DNA of 64,000 nucleotides from Paenibacillus radicis (ex Gao et al. 2016) (GTDB lineage: Bacteria > Bacillota > Bacilli > Paenibacillales > Paenibacillaceae), in NCBI RefSeq assembly GCF_014641555.1, contig NZ_BMHY01000004.1, forward strand, positions 310,001 to 374,000, in the 5' to 3' direction. The notes under the pieces are model-generated. The model made no database searches and was not told where the DNA came from. It was given only the letters and a program-made list of their open reading frames with translations. Positions 20,901 through 27,029 of this stretch are shown piece after piece (position 1 is the stretch's first letter; the number at the start of each line of letters is the position of its first letter). The translations under genes and the position numbers were made by a program.

Positions 20901-22237
20901 TGATCTCGGGCGAGGCGAAAATGTACCATGTTCCGTTCGCCGTGCATATGCAAGGCAAGCTTGATGTGGAGCGGCTGGAGGCAGCTTTTCTTGAGATGAT
21001 CCGGCGTCATGAATCCCTCCGAACAACGTTCCATCACGAGGAGGACGAGTTCCGTCAACGTGTGCATGCGGAGCCGGTATTTACGCTGGAGCGAGGCGCC
21101 AGACTGAGAATGGCAGCCAGCAAGATGCTCGCAGAAGGCGGAGAAGGGGGATTGTTCAGCGGCATCAGCTCGCTGATGGAGCGCTTCATCCACCGGTTTG
21201 ATCTCGGCAGTCTCCCATTATTCCGGGCTGGATTGCTTTCCCTTGGGGAGGAGCGCCATTTGCTGCTGCTGGACTTTCATCATATTATTACCGACGGCGT
21301 CTCGGTTAGCGTCCTGCTTCAGGAGCTGACCACGTTATACGGAGGCGGCGAACTGCCGGAGATGGATATCCAGTACAAGGATTACACGGTATGGCAGGAA
21401 GAACGAATCGGCAATGAGGTTTATTTGGAGCATGAGCGGTACTGGCTGCAGGCGTTCGAAGGGGAGCTGCCGCTGCTAGAGCTCAAGACGGCCTTGCCAA
21501 GACCGGAACTGCAAAGCTTCAAGGGCAGTCTGATCAATTTCAGACTGGATGAGGAGCAGAGTCTGAAGATCAAGGCGTTTGCGCGCGAGCGCGGCACGAC
21601 CCTTTATACAGTGCTGCTCGGGGCGTATTCCATACTGCTGAGCAAATGGAGCGGTGAAGAGGACATCATAATCGGCACACCGGTAGCGGGCCGCAACCAT
21701 GTACAACTTGAAGGACTGCTCGGGATGTTCGTCAATACGGTTGCGATTCGCAGCTTCCCTGAATCGTATCGCAGCGTTGGCGATTATTTGTCAGAGCTGC
21801 ACGAGGACGTGCTGCGAGCACTGGAGCATCAGGACTATCCGTTCGAGGATTTAGTGCAGAAGCTCGGAATTGAACAGGATTATAGCCGTAATCCGTTATT
21901 TAATACTATGTTTATTTTGCAAAATATCGATCGTGTTGCTTACCGTTCAGGCGGCACTGAATTCGAACCCAAAGAGTTCGATCCTGGTGTTAGTAAATTC
22001 GATTTAACGCTTGAAGCAGTAGAAAGGGATGGCCGGATCGGCTTTACGCTGGAGTATGCGACAAGTCTGTTCCGCGAAGAGACCGCTTGGGAGCTGGCGG
22101 ATGATTATATGGCCATTCTGCGCGCGCTGATCGACGATGGCGCAAGAAAAAAAATCAGTGCTGTGAGCTTGAACCCACATTCTGAGCTTAGGGAGGCGGC
22201 GAACCATGAAGCTGTCAATGAAAAGGAAACCGTTTAA
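11972..22237 (+). CDS. Hybrid trans-AT PKS-NRPS: KS-ACP-C-A-PCP-C-A-PCP-C
   Basis: 3421 residues, ATG behind GGGGGGAG. The ketosynthase spans about residues 25-455 with C204 (DTACSSS), H337 (HGTGT) and H377 (NIGH). A KS-side linker follows with no acyltransferase, ketoreductase or dehydratase. Then come a carrier (GGDSI near 14,108), C (HHIASDG near 14,779), A4 (YTSGSTG near 16,175), PCP (GGHSLK near 17,356), C (HHIITDG near 17,975), A5 (YTSGSTG near 19,480), PCP (GGHSLK near 20,682) and a last complete C domain (HHIITDG near 21,280). Pocket readings are DVAYLGGVC for A4 (no substrate I can name) and DIVQMGLVW for A5 (Gly-like, cf. DILQLGLIW). The missing AT must be supplied by the product encoded at 23,953. 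There is no thioesterase domain at the end. Confidence 0.97.
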   Translation: MFQLDLLDTKKETSRKKERSGGSVSNVSLKDIAIIGISAKLPRAESHEAFWELLRSGQDLVAGFPDSRKEELKPYLRRMEAQYGSVSFFDGAYIEDISGFDYSFFRLSPKEASLMSPAQRLFLQTAWGAIENAGYGGEALHGSRTGVFVGYNGDALHDYKRIIEALDPDALSMAAPGNLSSMIPSRISYLLNLRGPAISIDTACSSSLVAVHQACQSIRSGECETAIAGSVKINVLPLDTGIRLGIESSDNRARTFDDSADGTGIGDGVIALLLKPLARAQEDGDPIYAVIKGSAMNQDGSSVGITAPNALAQEDVIARAWQDADIDPETVTYIEAHGTGTSLGDPIEIDGLTRAFRRYTDKRGFCAIGSLKTNIGHLDHAAGIAGLLKAVLSLAHKQLPPSLHYRSPNRNIPFIDSPVYVNDELTPWETDGEARRCGVSAFGMSGTNCHVVLEEAPGRKPSSLSDRAELFCLSAHSMTALERLVLQMRDWTQQHGDESNSLADLCYTLAVGRGAHRYRLAIAVNSWEDLVQTLDATVENGITNLTNLTPPSVRFGKVEQAVDGNKQPLPDEREMKVLELAQRYVDGDEINWQAIYRGQRRQRLALPTYPFDSHHCWVEEASCGSVLHTPFSVWSRDSLTGDIPAELQQEMNETFARWQAALGQIEGKTSQRRGVALTGERSGLEWEQRVADVWGELLGYDELPAYADFYELGGDSIIALKIVNRLSELTGVRVQAADLLGHSDLPSFTALIERRVKESSAATVQKTNVPCNEQGVNVGNGGHGGPLNDQASYSFSTERLEPIPKADLQEHYPVTSPQKRMYLQQQAVPDDRSYNLPELLYLDGAIDTERLEAVLQAIIERHESLRTTFHVMDGEIRQLIHDVIPFRLLTIEVDEADADGVLQSLFQPFSLDTAPLLRAALLTLGPERHVLFLDMHHIASDGMSAGILLSDLMTLYQGGSLPPLTLQHKDYAVWQERKPLSENAELYWREQCQGDWPTLELPTDVKRPPVKSNHGETFDVYVESGLATAVRSLAAERGATPFMVLLSAYYTFLAHYTGAEDIAVGTPIAGRNRPELEAITGMFTGTLVLRAYPRADKSFSAFLSEVKEIATGAYAHADYPFEEIAQWIDRRDASRSPLFDTMFIMQNLGIPKASSEGLSYRHQRFEHGTAKYDLMIQAVENGEELRLVVEYCADLFHRETAERFIRHYIQLLRSVTLRPDTRLGEAEMLTEEERLHMLALGRREADFPPARCLHDCFKEQAASVPDLPAVSCGGESLTYLELDRRTDNLAVTLRAKGVGRGSVVGIMAERSIPMLTAMLAVMKAGGAYMPVDPHYPEERIRYMLEDSGAKLVFTDGARPDTEAIMPVALQVLDIGDETLFSGGDEAANTIPQDAAYPMYVIYTSGSTGQPKGVIVPHRSFYNFGHSLRTFFEGQYGLGDRCLSLTNISFDVSVAELFMPLMFGACTVLYPEPKLLDPRRMAEVITEERITFAYLPPSLLREVARLLEQSAAKITLDKMLVGVEPIKDDTLELYTKLNPKIQIINGYGPTEATVCSNMYAYKPGAYQGGYVPIGGPMHNVEIFIFGYGAQLAPVGAAGELYIAGSGLADGYVNKPEMTAERFVPHPYSEGRVMYRTGDIAKWLPDGNAMYVDRADQQVKIRGVRIEMNEVRSQLISLPEVEDAVVVVREGTTGDKELCAYVVASEKLPSREWRRKLKDKLPEAMIPAYIASIDVIPLTPNGKVDRRALPEPLFGQREQENTELPRDVMEERISAIWEEVLGESAGTFGIHDDFFEVGGHSLKAAVLAGKLQQATGAAVPLSLIFELTSIAEMAAWLKDRDGADAGGDPGVHPIPKAKRREWYPMSRAQRRQYMMQMLAGEATMYHVPFVLRLQGKLDAVRLEDAFTALISRHESLRTSFHLTKDEFRQMVHPPYEFKLEVLDLSLLAGDEELWEQQDVITDAAGVTRLMKIFQRPFKLDKLPLLRAGLLQLNEEDHLLLLDIHHIITDGVSSGLLVKELSRLYAGQSLPELFIQYSDYAVWQESEFANAANGEHERYWMNVFEGKLPVLELPSDRPRPSLPSYKGRRHLFRLDAVTTAEARKLAREAKMTLYTVLLGAYAAMLAKYSGQAEVIVGTPAAGREHADTHGMIGMFVNTLALRTGPARDKTVRGYLTELHNHVVEALSRQTYPFEDLVEGLKADGDRSRNPLFDVMFILQNMDREVMKAGDIVFGEIPFEAGTSKFDLTLEAVERESEIELQLEYATDLFHEETARRMAESYTVLLREMCKSLDRTVGELELMSESEREHLLALLTGGGRTVQAASREGSNGGMEIRAEEGMTDRQGKAPASMQVATEWTGFVQEVERQAARTPDAVAIQFGSEMVTYAELNERANRLAHSLIAKGVGNERIVALMASRSPQLLVGILGVLKAGGAYVAIDPAYPKERIDWMLEDCGEALLLTEKAYAGIITSAASEWYLDDPELYAADRGNPEVVHRPEHLAYVLYTSGSTGRPKGVMIEHRGLAHFISGFRNRIPFEKGQRILAMASVSFDIFVVENLLPLTLGMAIVLANDEERGDAALLQGLIHTHSVDVLQITPSRFKWWMNQLGETDGLQTLRLLMIGAEPLTADVLGRLRAATGARLFNLYGPTETTVWTSIREVTEGDDITIGTPIEGSVMMVLDEELKLQPTGVTGEICIGGPGVGRGYLSHPEWDVAFVPNPYAPGERMYRTGDLGRRLENGQFAYAGRRDFQVKIRGHRIEIGEIEQLLLRHEQVRETIVTAFEEEDGEYALCAYVVMRMQNTAAANTEQEGSDVLSGQLTAQLREFLGDKLPSYMVPAFLVVLDDIPLTPTGKIDRRALPAPGPADLGTRELVPLSTDTERKLAEIWKELLGTDVISAKDSFFELGGHSLKAAGMVSRIAERFGVQMPLRDIFMNPTLEGLAAHLDNSDTMEATRIPKQPVREYYPMSRAQRRQFMMGMISGEAKMYHVPFAVHMQGKLDVERLEAAFLEMIRRHESLRTTFHHEEDEFRQRVHAEPVFTLERGARLRMAASKMLAEGGEGGLFSGISSLMERFIHRFDLGSLPLFRAGLLSLGEERHLLLLDFHHIITDGVSVSVLLQELTTLYGGGELPEMDIQYKDYTVWQEERIGNEVYLEHERYWLQAFEGELPLLELKTALPRPELQSFKGSLINFRLDEEQSLKIKAFARERGTTLYTVLLGAYSILLSKWSGEEDIIIGTPVAGRNHVQLEGLLGMFVNTVAIRSFPESYRSVGDYLSELHEDVLRALEHQDYPFEDLVQKLGIEQDYSRNPLFNTMFILQNIDRVAYRSGGTEFEPKEFDPGVSKFDLTLEAVERDGRIGFTLEYATSLFREETAWELADDYMAILRALIDDGARKKISAVSLNPHSELREAANHEAVNEKETV

Positions 22238-23177
22238 CGAGTTTTGGATGAACTGCATGCTGAATCAGGCTTTTTCCATTGCGGTGTCTGAGGAGCCCAG
22301 TTACAGAGATGCAGCCTATTTGAACATATACCGTTACTATCCTTGGAATGCTGCAACAGACAAAGATTTTCGCTATCCAACCATTGACACCTTGTATTAT
22401 TTGGACGATCCGGCCAGATTTCCGTTGTCTCAGGTCATCCGTTACATCGAGCCCGGTCATTTCCGCAATAAGGAGACGGTACTGGAAGAAATCAGAGCCA
22501 TGCTCGAGGGCGGACGCAGCTTGAGTGTTAATGTTGATTTATTTGACTGGCTGCCGGGAAGTATGGCCTGGAAAAAATTTCACTGGTATCATTATTCGCT
22601 GTTTAACGGATACGACAAGGAACGCGGCGTCTTCTACGTCATTGACGATACGCTTGCCGGCTATGAAGAGCATGAGGTGCCAGAGGAGAGGCTGCTCAAG
22701 GCATATGGCAATTCAGAATACAATGTGAATCCGAGCTATCTTGGTCCAGCCTTTTACGTATACAACCTGGCGGATAAGATTCCGCCTTACGAGTTGAAGC
22801 TGGCTGAAGTGGTGCAAAATGCGGAGCGGCTGGCAGAGGAGCTTAGCGAGTTCTCCATTGAGGGCATGTGGAATGTAGATTCTGATCCGGAGAGAAGGCA
22901 AGCTCATTTGACCTATGGTCTTGTTGGCGTCAACATCATTTGCAACCGTCATATTGCGAACCTGTCGCTGCTCCGCTCCATGCGTGAGAAGAACCTGATC
23001 GGCGAAGCCTTGCATGAGTCACTGTCGAGTCAGCTTGGCGCAATAAGGGACGGATGGGATCTAGTGAAGGACCGTTTTGTGACAGGGGACTTTGAACGCA
23101 GCAGAGAGCTGAACCTGGCGGGTGATTTGTTCGCAAAAGAAAAAGCATTCTGGACCACTCTTGCCGCTGGCGCTTAA
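22206..23177 (+). CDS. BtrH-like (papain/C39-fold) acyltransferase or peptidase candidate
   Basis: 323 residues. It starts inside the 3' end of the PKS-NRPS gene (32-base overlap) behind GGGAGGCGG, so translation is coupled. The N-terminal half resembles the BtrH N-terminal family: an early cysteine (C17, in NCMLNQ), a tyrosine-rich segment with histidines H126 and H129 (FHWYHYSLFNGYD), and an aspartate pair D147-D148 (YVIDD). This order (Cys, His, Asp) is that of a papain-like triad. BtrH moves an acyl group from a carrier protein to an aminoglycoside. By analogy this protein could off-load or decorate the NRPS/PKS product, which lacks a normal release domain. The family match is from memory of the motif layout and is moderately certain. 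Confidence 0.6.
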   Translation: MKLSMKRKPFNEFWMNCMLNQAFSIAVSEEPSYRDAAYLNIYRYYPWNAATDKDFRYPTIDTLYYLDDPARFPLSQVIRYIEPGHFRNKETVLEEIRAMLEGGRSLSVNVDLFDWLPGSMAWKKFHWYHYSLFNGYDKERGVFYVIDDTLAGYEEHEVPEERLLKAYGNSEYNVNPSYLGPAFYVYNLADKIPPYELKLAEVVQNAERLAEELSEFSIEGMWNVDSDPERRQAHLTYGLVGVNIICNRHIANLSLLRSMREKNLIGEALHESLSSQLGAIRDGWDLVKDRFVTGDFERSRELNLAGDLFAKEKAFWTTLAAGA

Positions 23178-23216
23178 AAACAGCTTGGATCAACATGTTA
23201 CACGGGAGGCGAGCAT

Positions 23217-23933
23217 ATGACGATATCTTTAATTTGTCTGCCCTATGCAGGAGGTTCCGCTCAAGTGTACAAGCGCTGGACGAACCAGCTGCATCCTGAT
23301 GTGCGTCTGGTGCCGGCTGAGCTATCGGGCAGAGGCAGCCGCATGGATGAGCCGTTCTATAGGGACGCGGAGGAGGCCGTGCAGGATTTAATCCCGTTAG
23401 TATTAAAGACAGCACTCAAATCGGATGCATATGCTTTGTTTGGCCATAGCATGGGCAGTCTGCTGGGATATGAGCTGCTGCATGCGCTGTGGGAGGAAAG
23501 ATTACCGTTGCCTGCAGCAGTTTTCCTCTCCGCCAGAGGGGCACCGCATTGTGAGCAGAAGGCGGAACGCCGGACTCATCTGCTTCCCGATGATGAGTTT
23601 CTTGAGGAGTTGAAAGAGATGGGCGGCATGACAGACGAACTGTTCCGGCACAAGGAACTGCTGGATCTGTTTATGCCGATCTTGAGAGCAGACTTCAAGC
23701 TTGTCTGTGAATACGAGCATAGGATGCGGCCGCCGCTGCCGCTCCGGCTCACCATCTTGAGCGGCAACAATGACGGCTGCGTTAAAGGTTCGCTACATGA
23801 ATGGGAGCGTTATGCGACAGGAGGCTGCGAGGTGGTGACGTTTGAAGGCGGACATTTTTTCCTGCAGGAGAGAGAAAGCGATGTGGTAGCCATGATAAAC
23901 AAAACACTAATCGGGACCGCTGCCCCAATCTGA
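23217..23933 (+). CDS. Type II thioesterase (GrsT/SrfAD family)
   Basis: A 238-residue alpha/beta hydrolase of the usual length for external NRPS/PKS thioesterases. It opens with the family-typical LPYAGGSAQVY. The nucleophile is S78 in GHSMGS and the catalytic histidine lies in EGGHFFL near the C-terminus. A GGAGG-type site precedes the ATG. Such enzymes hydrolyse mis-primed or stalled acyl groups from carrier proteins, keeping the assembly line running. They are not normally the enzyme that releases the final product, though with no integrated thioesterase in this operon that role cannot be excluded. It sits between the BtrH-like and acyltransferase genes. Confidence 0.93.
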   Translation: MTISLICLPYAGGSAQVYKRWTNQLHPDVRLVPAELSGRGSRMDEPFYRDAEEAVQDLIPLVLKTALKSDAYALFGHSMGSLLGYELLHALWEERLPLPAAVFLSARGAPHCEQKAERRTHLLPDDEFLEELKEMGGMTDELFRHKELLDLFMPILRADFKLVCEYEHRMRPPLPLRLTILSGNNDGCVKGSLHEWERYATGGCEVVTFEGGHFFLQERESDVVAMINKTLIGTAAPI

Positions 23934-23952
23934 CGCTGAGGAGCGTGATGGA

Positions 23953-25233
23953 ATGCTGAACAAACATGCGATATGGCTGCCCGGTCAGGGCTCTCAACGC
24001 GTTGGAATGGGCAAAGCGCTGAGCGGGCGGTATGCGGTTGTTACAGAAGCGCTAACGGAAGCGAACGAAGCACTGGGCATGCGCCTAGATAACCTGATGT
24101 ATGAGGGACCGATGGCTGAGCTAACGCAGACGGGCAATGCCCAGCCCGCCATTCTCGCGCTCGGTGTGGCGATGTACCGTGTCTACAGCCAGGAATGGGG
24201 ATACACACCTGAGATAGCTGCTGGCCACAGCCTGGGAGAGATTACCGCTTTAACCTGTGCGGGGGCGGTTACGTTCCCGGATGCGCTTCGGCTCGTACGC
24301 TGCCGAGGTGAGCTGATGCAAAGGGCCGCGGCAGCAGGGAGCGGTGCGATGGCAGCTGTTAACGGGCCGAGCTCCGATGTTGTCGCCAAAGTATGCATGG
24401 ACATCAATGCAGAATGCGCTGACGGAAGCTGTATAGTTGTGATATCGAATATCAATTCTGAGCAGCAAACGGTCATTTCCGGCCACAAGAAGGCTGTCAT
24501 TGAAGCGTCCAAAAGACTGTCTGCTAATGGGGCAATAGTCATTCCGTTGCAGGTGAGCGCACCCTTCCATAGCCCGTTGATGGCGCCTGCAGCGGTGCAG
24601 TTTGCAGAAGTGTTGAACGGTATCTCGTTTGGAGAGCTGGCTTTTCCTGTCGTTTCCTCCTTGACGGGTCTGCCTTACAAGAATACGGCAGAGATACCGG
24701 AGTTGCTGGCAAGGGGGTTAACGGACCCTGTCAATTGGCTGTCAGTTCTTGCCTACCAGAAGAGCATTGGCGTTGCCGTTGCTGTTGAATTGGGTCCAGG
24801 CAGCGTATTGAAAAGGCTGGCTCAACGGGAGGAACTGCGCGTCCTATCTTTTGACGATACGGAAGATGAGGCGCAGCTGGCTGACGTAAGCAAGCCAAGC
24901 GAAGCTTATTCTATTGAACTACTTAATCGCTGCCTGGCTATCGCCACATGTGTCCGCAACCGCAACTGGAACGCATCCCAATATGAACAAGGTGTTGCAT
25001 CACCTTACCGCGGAGTGCTTCAGATGATCGAGACCCTACAGGAGACGGGCGGGCAAGTAGAGGAGGCGCATGTCCGGCAAGCGCTTGCGATGCTGGAATC
25101 GGTGTTTGTCACCAAAGGCGCATCCGCCCAAGAGCAAGAGCGGCGGCTGGCAAAACTTCGCGCTGAGTTCGGCCTGAGCAGCTTGCCAGTTGTTTCTCTT
25201 GGTAACCGGCCATACGCGGGCAGTCTATTATAG
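23953..25233 (+). CDS. Stand-alone (trans-acting) malonyl-CoA acyltransferase
   Basis: 426 residues. The FabD-type domain covers about residues 1-295: LPGQGSQ near the start, S93 in GHSLGE, and H206 in APFHSPLM, as expected for malonyl transfer. A C-terminal extension of about 120 residues (rich in Glu, Ala and Leu, probably helical) goes beyond FabD length. The KS-containing protein encoded upstream has no AT domain, so this enzyme most likely loads malonyl onto its ACP in trans. The gene begins 20 bases after the thioesterase gene and ends 15 bases before the peptidase gene. A housekeeping FabD role is less likely given the operon position and the extension. Confidence 0.92.
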   Translation: MLNKHAIWLPGQGSQRVGMGKALSGRYAVVTEALTEANEALGMRLDNLMYEGPMAELTQTGNAQPAILALGVAMYRVYSQEWGYTPEIAAGHSLGEITALTCAGAVTFPDALRLVRCRGELMQRAAAAGSGAMAAVNGPSSDVVAKVCMDINAECADGSCIVVISNINSEQQTVISGHKKAVIEASKRLSANGAIVIPLQVSAPFHSPLMAPAAVQFAEVLNGISFGELAFPVVSSLTGLPYKNTAEIPELLARGLTDPVNWLSVLAYQKSIGVAVAVELGPGSVLKRLAQREELRVLSFDDTEDEAQLADVSKPSEAYSIELLNRCLAIATCVRNRNWNASQYEQGVASPYRGVLQMIETLQETGGQVEEAHVRQALAMLESVFVTKGASAQEQERRLAKLRAEFGLSSLPVVSLGNRPYAGSLL

Positions 25234-25248
25234 AAAGGGTTTGAGGTC

Positions 25249-26625
25249 ATGGCTATGCAACTGGCCCATGATGAGCTGGAACAGGATGGAACCCGAAGCA
25301 GTACGGTGCTGCCGTCACCGGTGGGGATTTTGCAGACACTGATTCGCTTTAATACAACAAATCCCCCTGGCGAAGAAGCCGCATGCATCCTATATATCCG
25401 GCAGCTGCTTGAGGATGCGGGTATGGAGACGGTAATCGAGTCGCTTGATCCAGCCCGGCCGAATCTGCTGGCCAGAATGAAGGGCAGCGGGGAGGCACCG
25501 CCACTGCTGCTGTACGGGCATGTTGACGTTGTTGGCGTCGATAAGCAAGCCTGGAGCCGTGATCCGTTTGGGGGCGATATCCACGACGGTTTTGTCTGGG
25601 GGCGGGGTGCGCTTGATATGAAAGGCGGCGTGGCGATGCTGGTATCAGCCTTCCTTCGCGCTCATGTCAATAAGCTGCCGCTGCGCGGTGATCTCATTCT
25701 GGCGATTGTCAGCGATGAGGAAGCGGGAGGCGAATACGGAGCTTCCTTCCTGGTAGAGCGGCATGCTGATTATTTTGCAGGCGTAAAGTATGCGCTGGGC
25801 GAATTCGGCGGTTTCTCGTTTCATGCGCTTGGGAAAACCTTTTATCCGATAATGGTTGCGGAGAAGCAGCTATGCTGGCTCAAAGCGACGATTACAGGAG
25901 ACGGGGGCCACGGTTCCATGGGCAAGCCGGGAGCAGACTGCATGGTACAATTGGGAGATATGCTTCAATCCCTTAACCGCAATAAGCTGCCCATATGCGT
26001 GACACCGGCGGCCCGGCTGATGATTGAAGGGATGGCAGCTGCGCTGCCGTTATTGCCTGCGCTGCTGCTGCGCGGGCTGCTTCATCCCCAATTGGGCGGC
26101 ATCATTCTGAAACTGCTAGGGGAAAAAGGCGCGACGTTCGCCCCGCTTCTGCGCAATACGGTCAACGCGACCGTCGTTCGCGGCGGCGAGAAAATCAATG
26201 TTCATCCCAGCGAAATAACCGTTGAGCTGGATGGCCGGACACTTCCGGGCGTCACTACACAGCAATTTATCGATGAGCTGCGCCGTTTCGCAATTCATGA
26301 TGACATCCGCCTTGAAGTGCTGCGCCATGATCCTTGCGCCACAGCTCCCGACATGGGGTTGTTCGATTTGCTGTCCGAAGTGCTGAAAGAAGCGGATAAG
26401 GAGGCTGTTCCCGTACCGATGCTGCTGCCCGGTGGTACAGACGGAAGATTGTTTGCTAAGCTCGGCATCCAAACCTACGGATTCTTGCCGATGCCGTTGC
26501 CCAAGGATATGCCGTTTACCAAACTGATTCATGCGGCGGATGAACGCATTCCTGTAGCTTCGATCTGGTTTGGCACAGATGCGATTTATCGGGTGCTGGA
26601 GCGTTATGGAGGGCATGTCTGCTAA
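25249..26625 (+). CDS. M20-family metallopeptidase / deacylase (ArgE/DapE type)
   Basis: 458 residues, cytoplasmic (no signal peptide seen). The metal-ligand and catalytic set of M20 enzymes is complete: H91 (GHVDVV), D123 (LDMKGG), E157-E158 (SDEEAGG), E185 and H428 (HAADER). The lid domain between about 215 and 330 is also present. It is the last gene of the biosynthetic operon, 15 bases after the acyltransferase gene, and is followed by a terminator. M20 enzymes hydrolyse N-acyl amino acids or short peptides. In this setting it could trim or activate the product, or destroy it inside the producer as resistance. Which of these applies cannot be read from the sequence. Confidence 0.9.
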   Translation: MAMQLAHDELEQDGTRSSTVLPSPVGILQTLIRFNTTNPPGEEAACILYIRQLLEDAGMETVIESLDPARPNLLARMKGSGEAPPLLLYGHVDVVGVDKQAWSRDPFGGDIHDGFVWGRGALDMKGGVAMLVSAFLRAHVNKLPLRGDLILAIVSDEEAGGEYGASFLVERHADYFAGVKYALGEFGGFSFHALGKTFYPIMVAEKQLCWLKATITGDGGHGSMGKPGADCMVQLGDMLQSLNRNKLPICVTPAARLMIEGMAAALPLLPALLLRGLLHPQLGGIILKLLGEKGATFAPLLRNTVNATVVRGGEKINVHPSEITVELDGRTLPGVTTQQFIDELRRFAIHDDIRLEVLRHDPCATAPDMGLFDLLSEVLKEADKEAVPVPMLLPGGTDGRLFAKLGIQTYGFLPMPLPKDMPFTKLIHAADERIPVASIWFGTDAIYRVLERYGGHVC

Positions 26626-27029
26626 CCTTATAAGAAATATAGGTTGTTCAGCAAATTAGAAAAGTCCGGGGAAAATGAGAAACGGTCTCTTTGCTGTACA
26701 CCCCTTAAATTAGACATTGGAAAAAACTGTGGTTTATCCGATGTCTATTCTAAGGGGTGTTTTTTATATGGGACTAACGAAACTCTTTTTAATCAATAGC
26801 ATGCAGTGGCTGCTTCAGGTTTTCAGAATTCAGGCAAAAAGTAGGTGGGTTTCAGGATAAAAGATCTTTATAATGGAAATTAGATGTAAATTAATTAGGG
26901 CTAATCTATTACTAACGAGCATATAGCACTCTTGATTTTAGAAGGTTATCCGCGGCAAGATTCCTTATTCATGTTGGGTTTTCAAAAATGGAGCATCTAA
27001 ATCAAGGATAGAAGAAAGGATTGATGGAA
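26626..27029 (+). other. Gene-free spacer after the biosynthetic operon
   Basis: About 400 bases without a convincing gene. It holds the strong terminator described separately. A short open stretch from the ATG at 26,768 (about 30 codons) has no recognisable content. The rest is AT-rich and gives no clear promoter. It marks the end of the GC-rich megasynthase operon. Confidence 0.6.
26698..26766 (+). terminator. Rho-independent terminator of the NRPS/PKS operon
   Basis: A perfect 10-base stem, ACACCCCTTA (26,698-26,707) with TAAGGGGTGT (26,751-26,760), is extended by AGACAT/ATGTCT inside and followed by TTTTTT. It lies 73 bases after the peptidase stop. Confidence 0.85.

Noticed and set aside
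26761..26870. Possible insertion-sequence remnant after the NRPS/PKS terminator
   Set aside because: No transposase motif, target-site duplication or matching end repeat could be seen; the inverted repeat is fully explained as a terminator.
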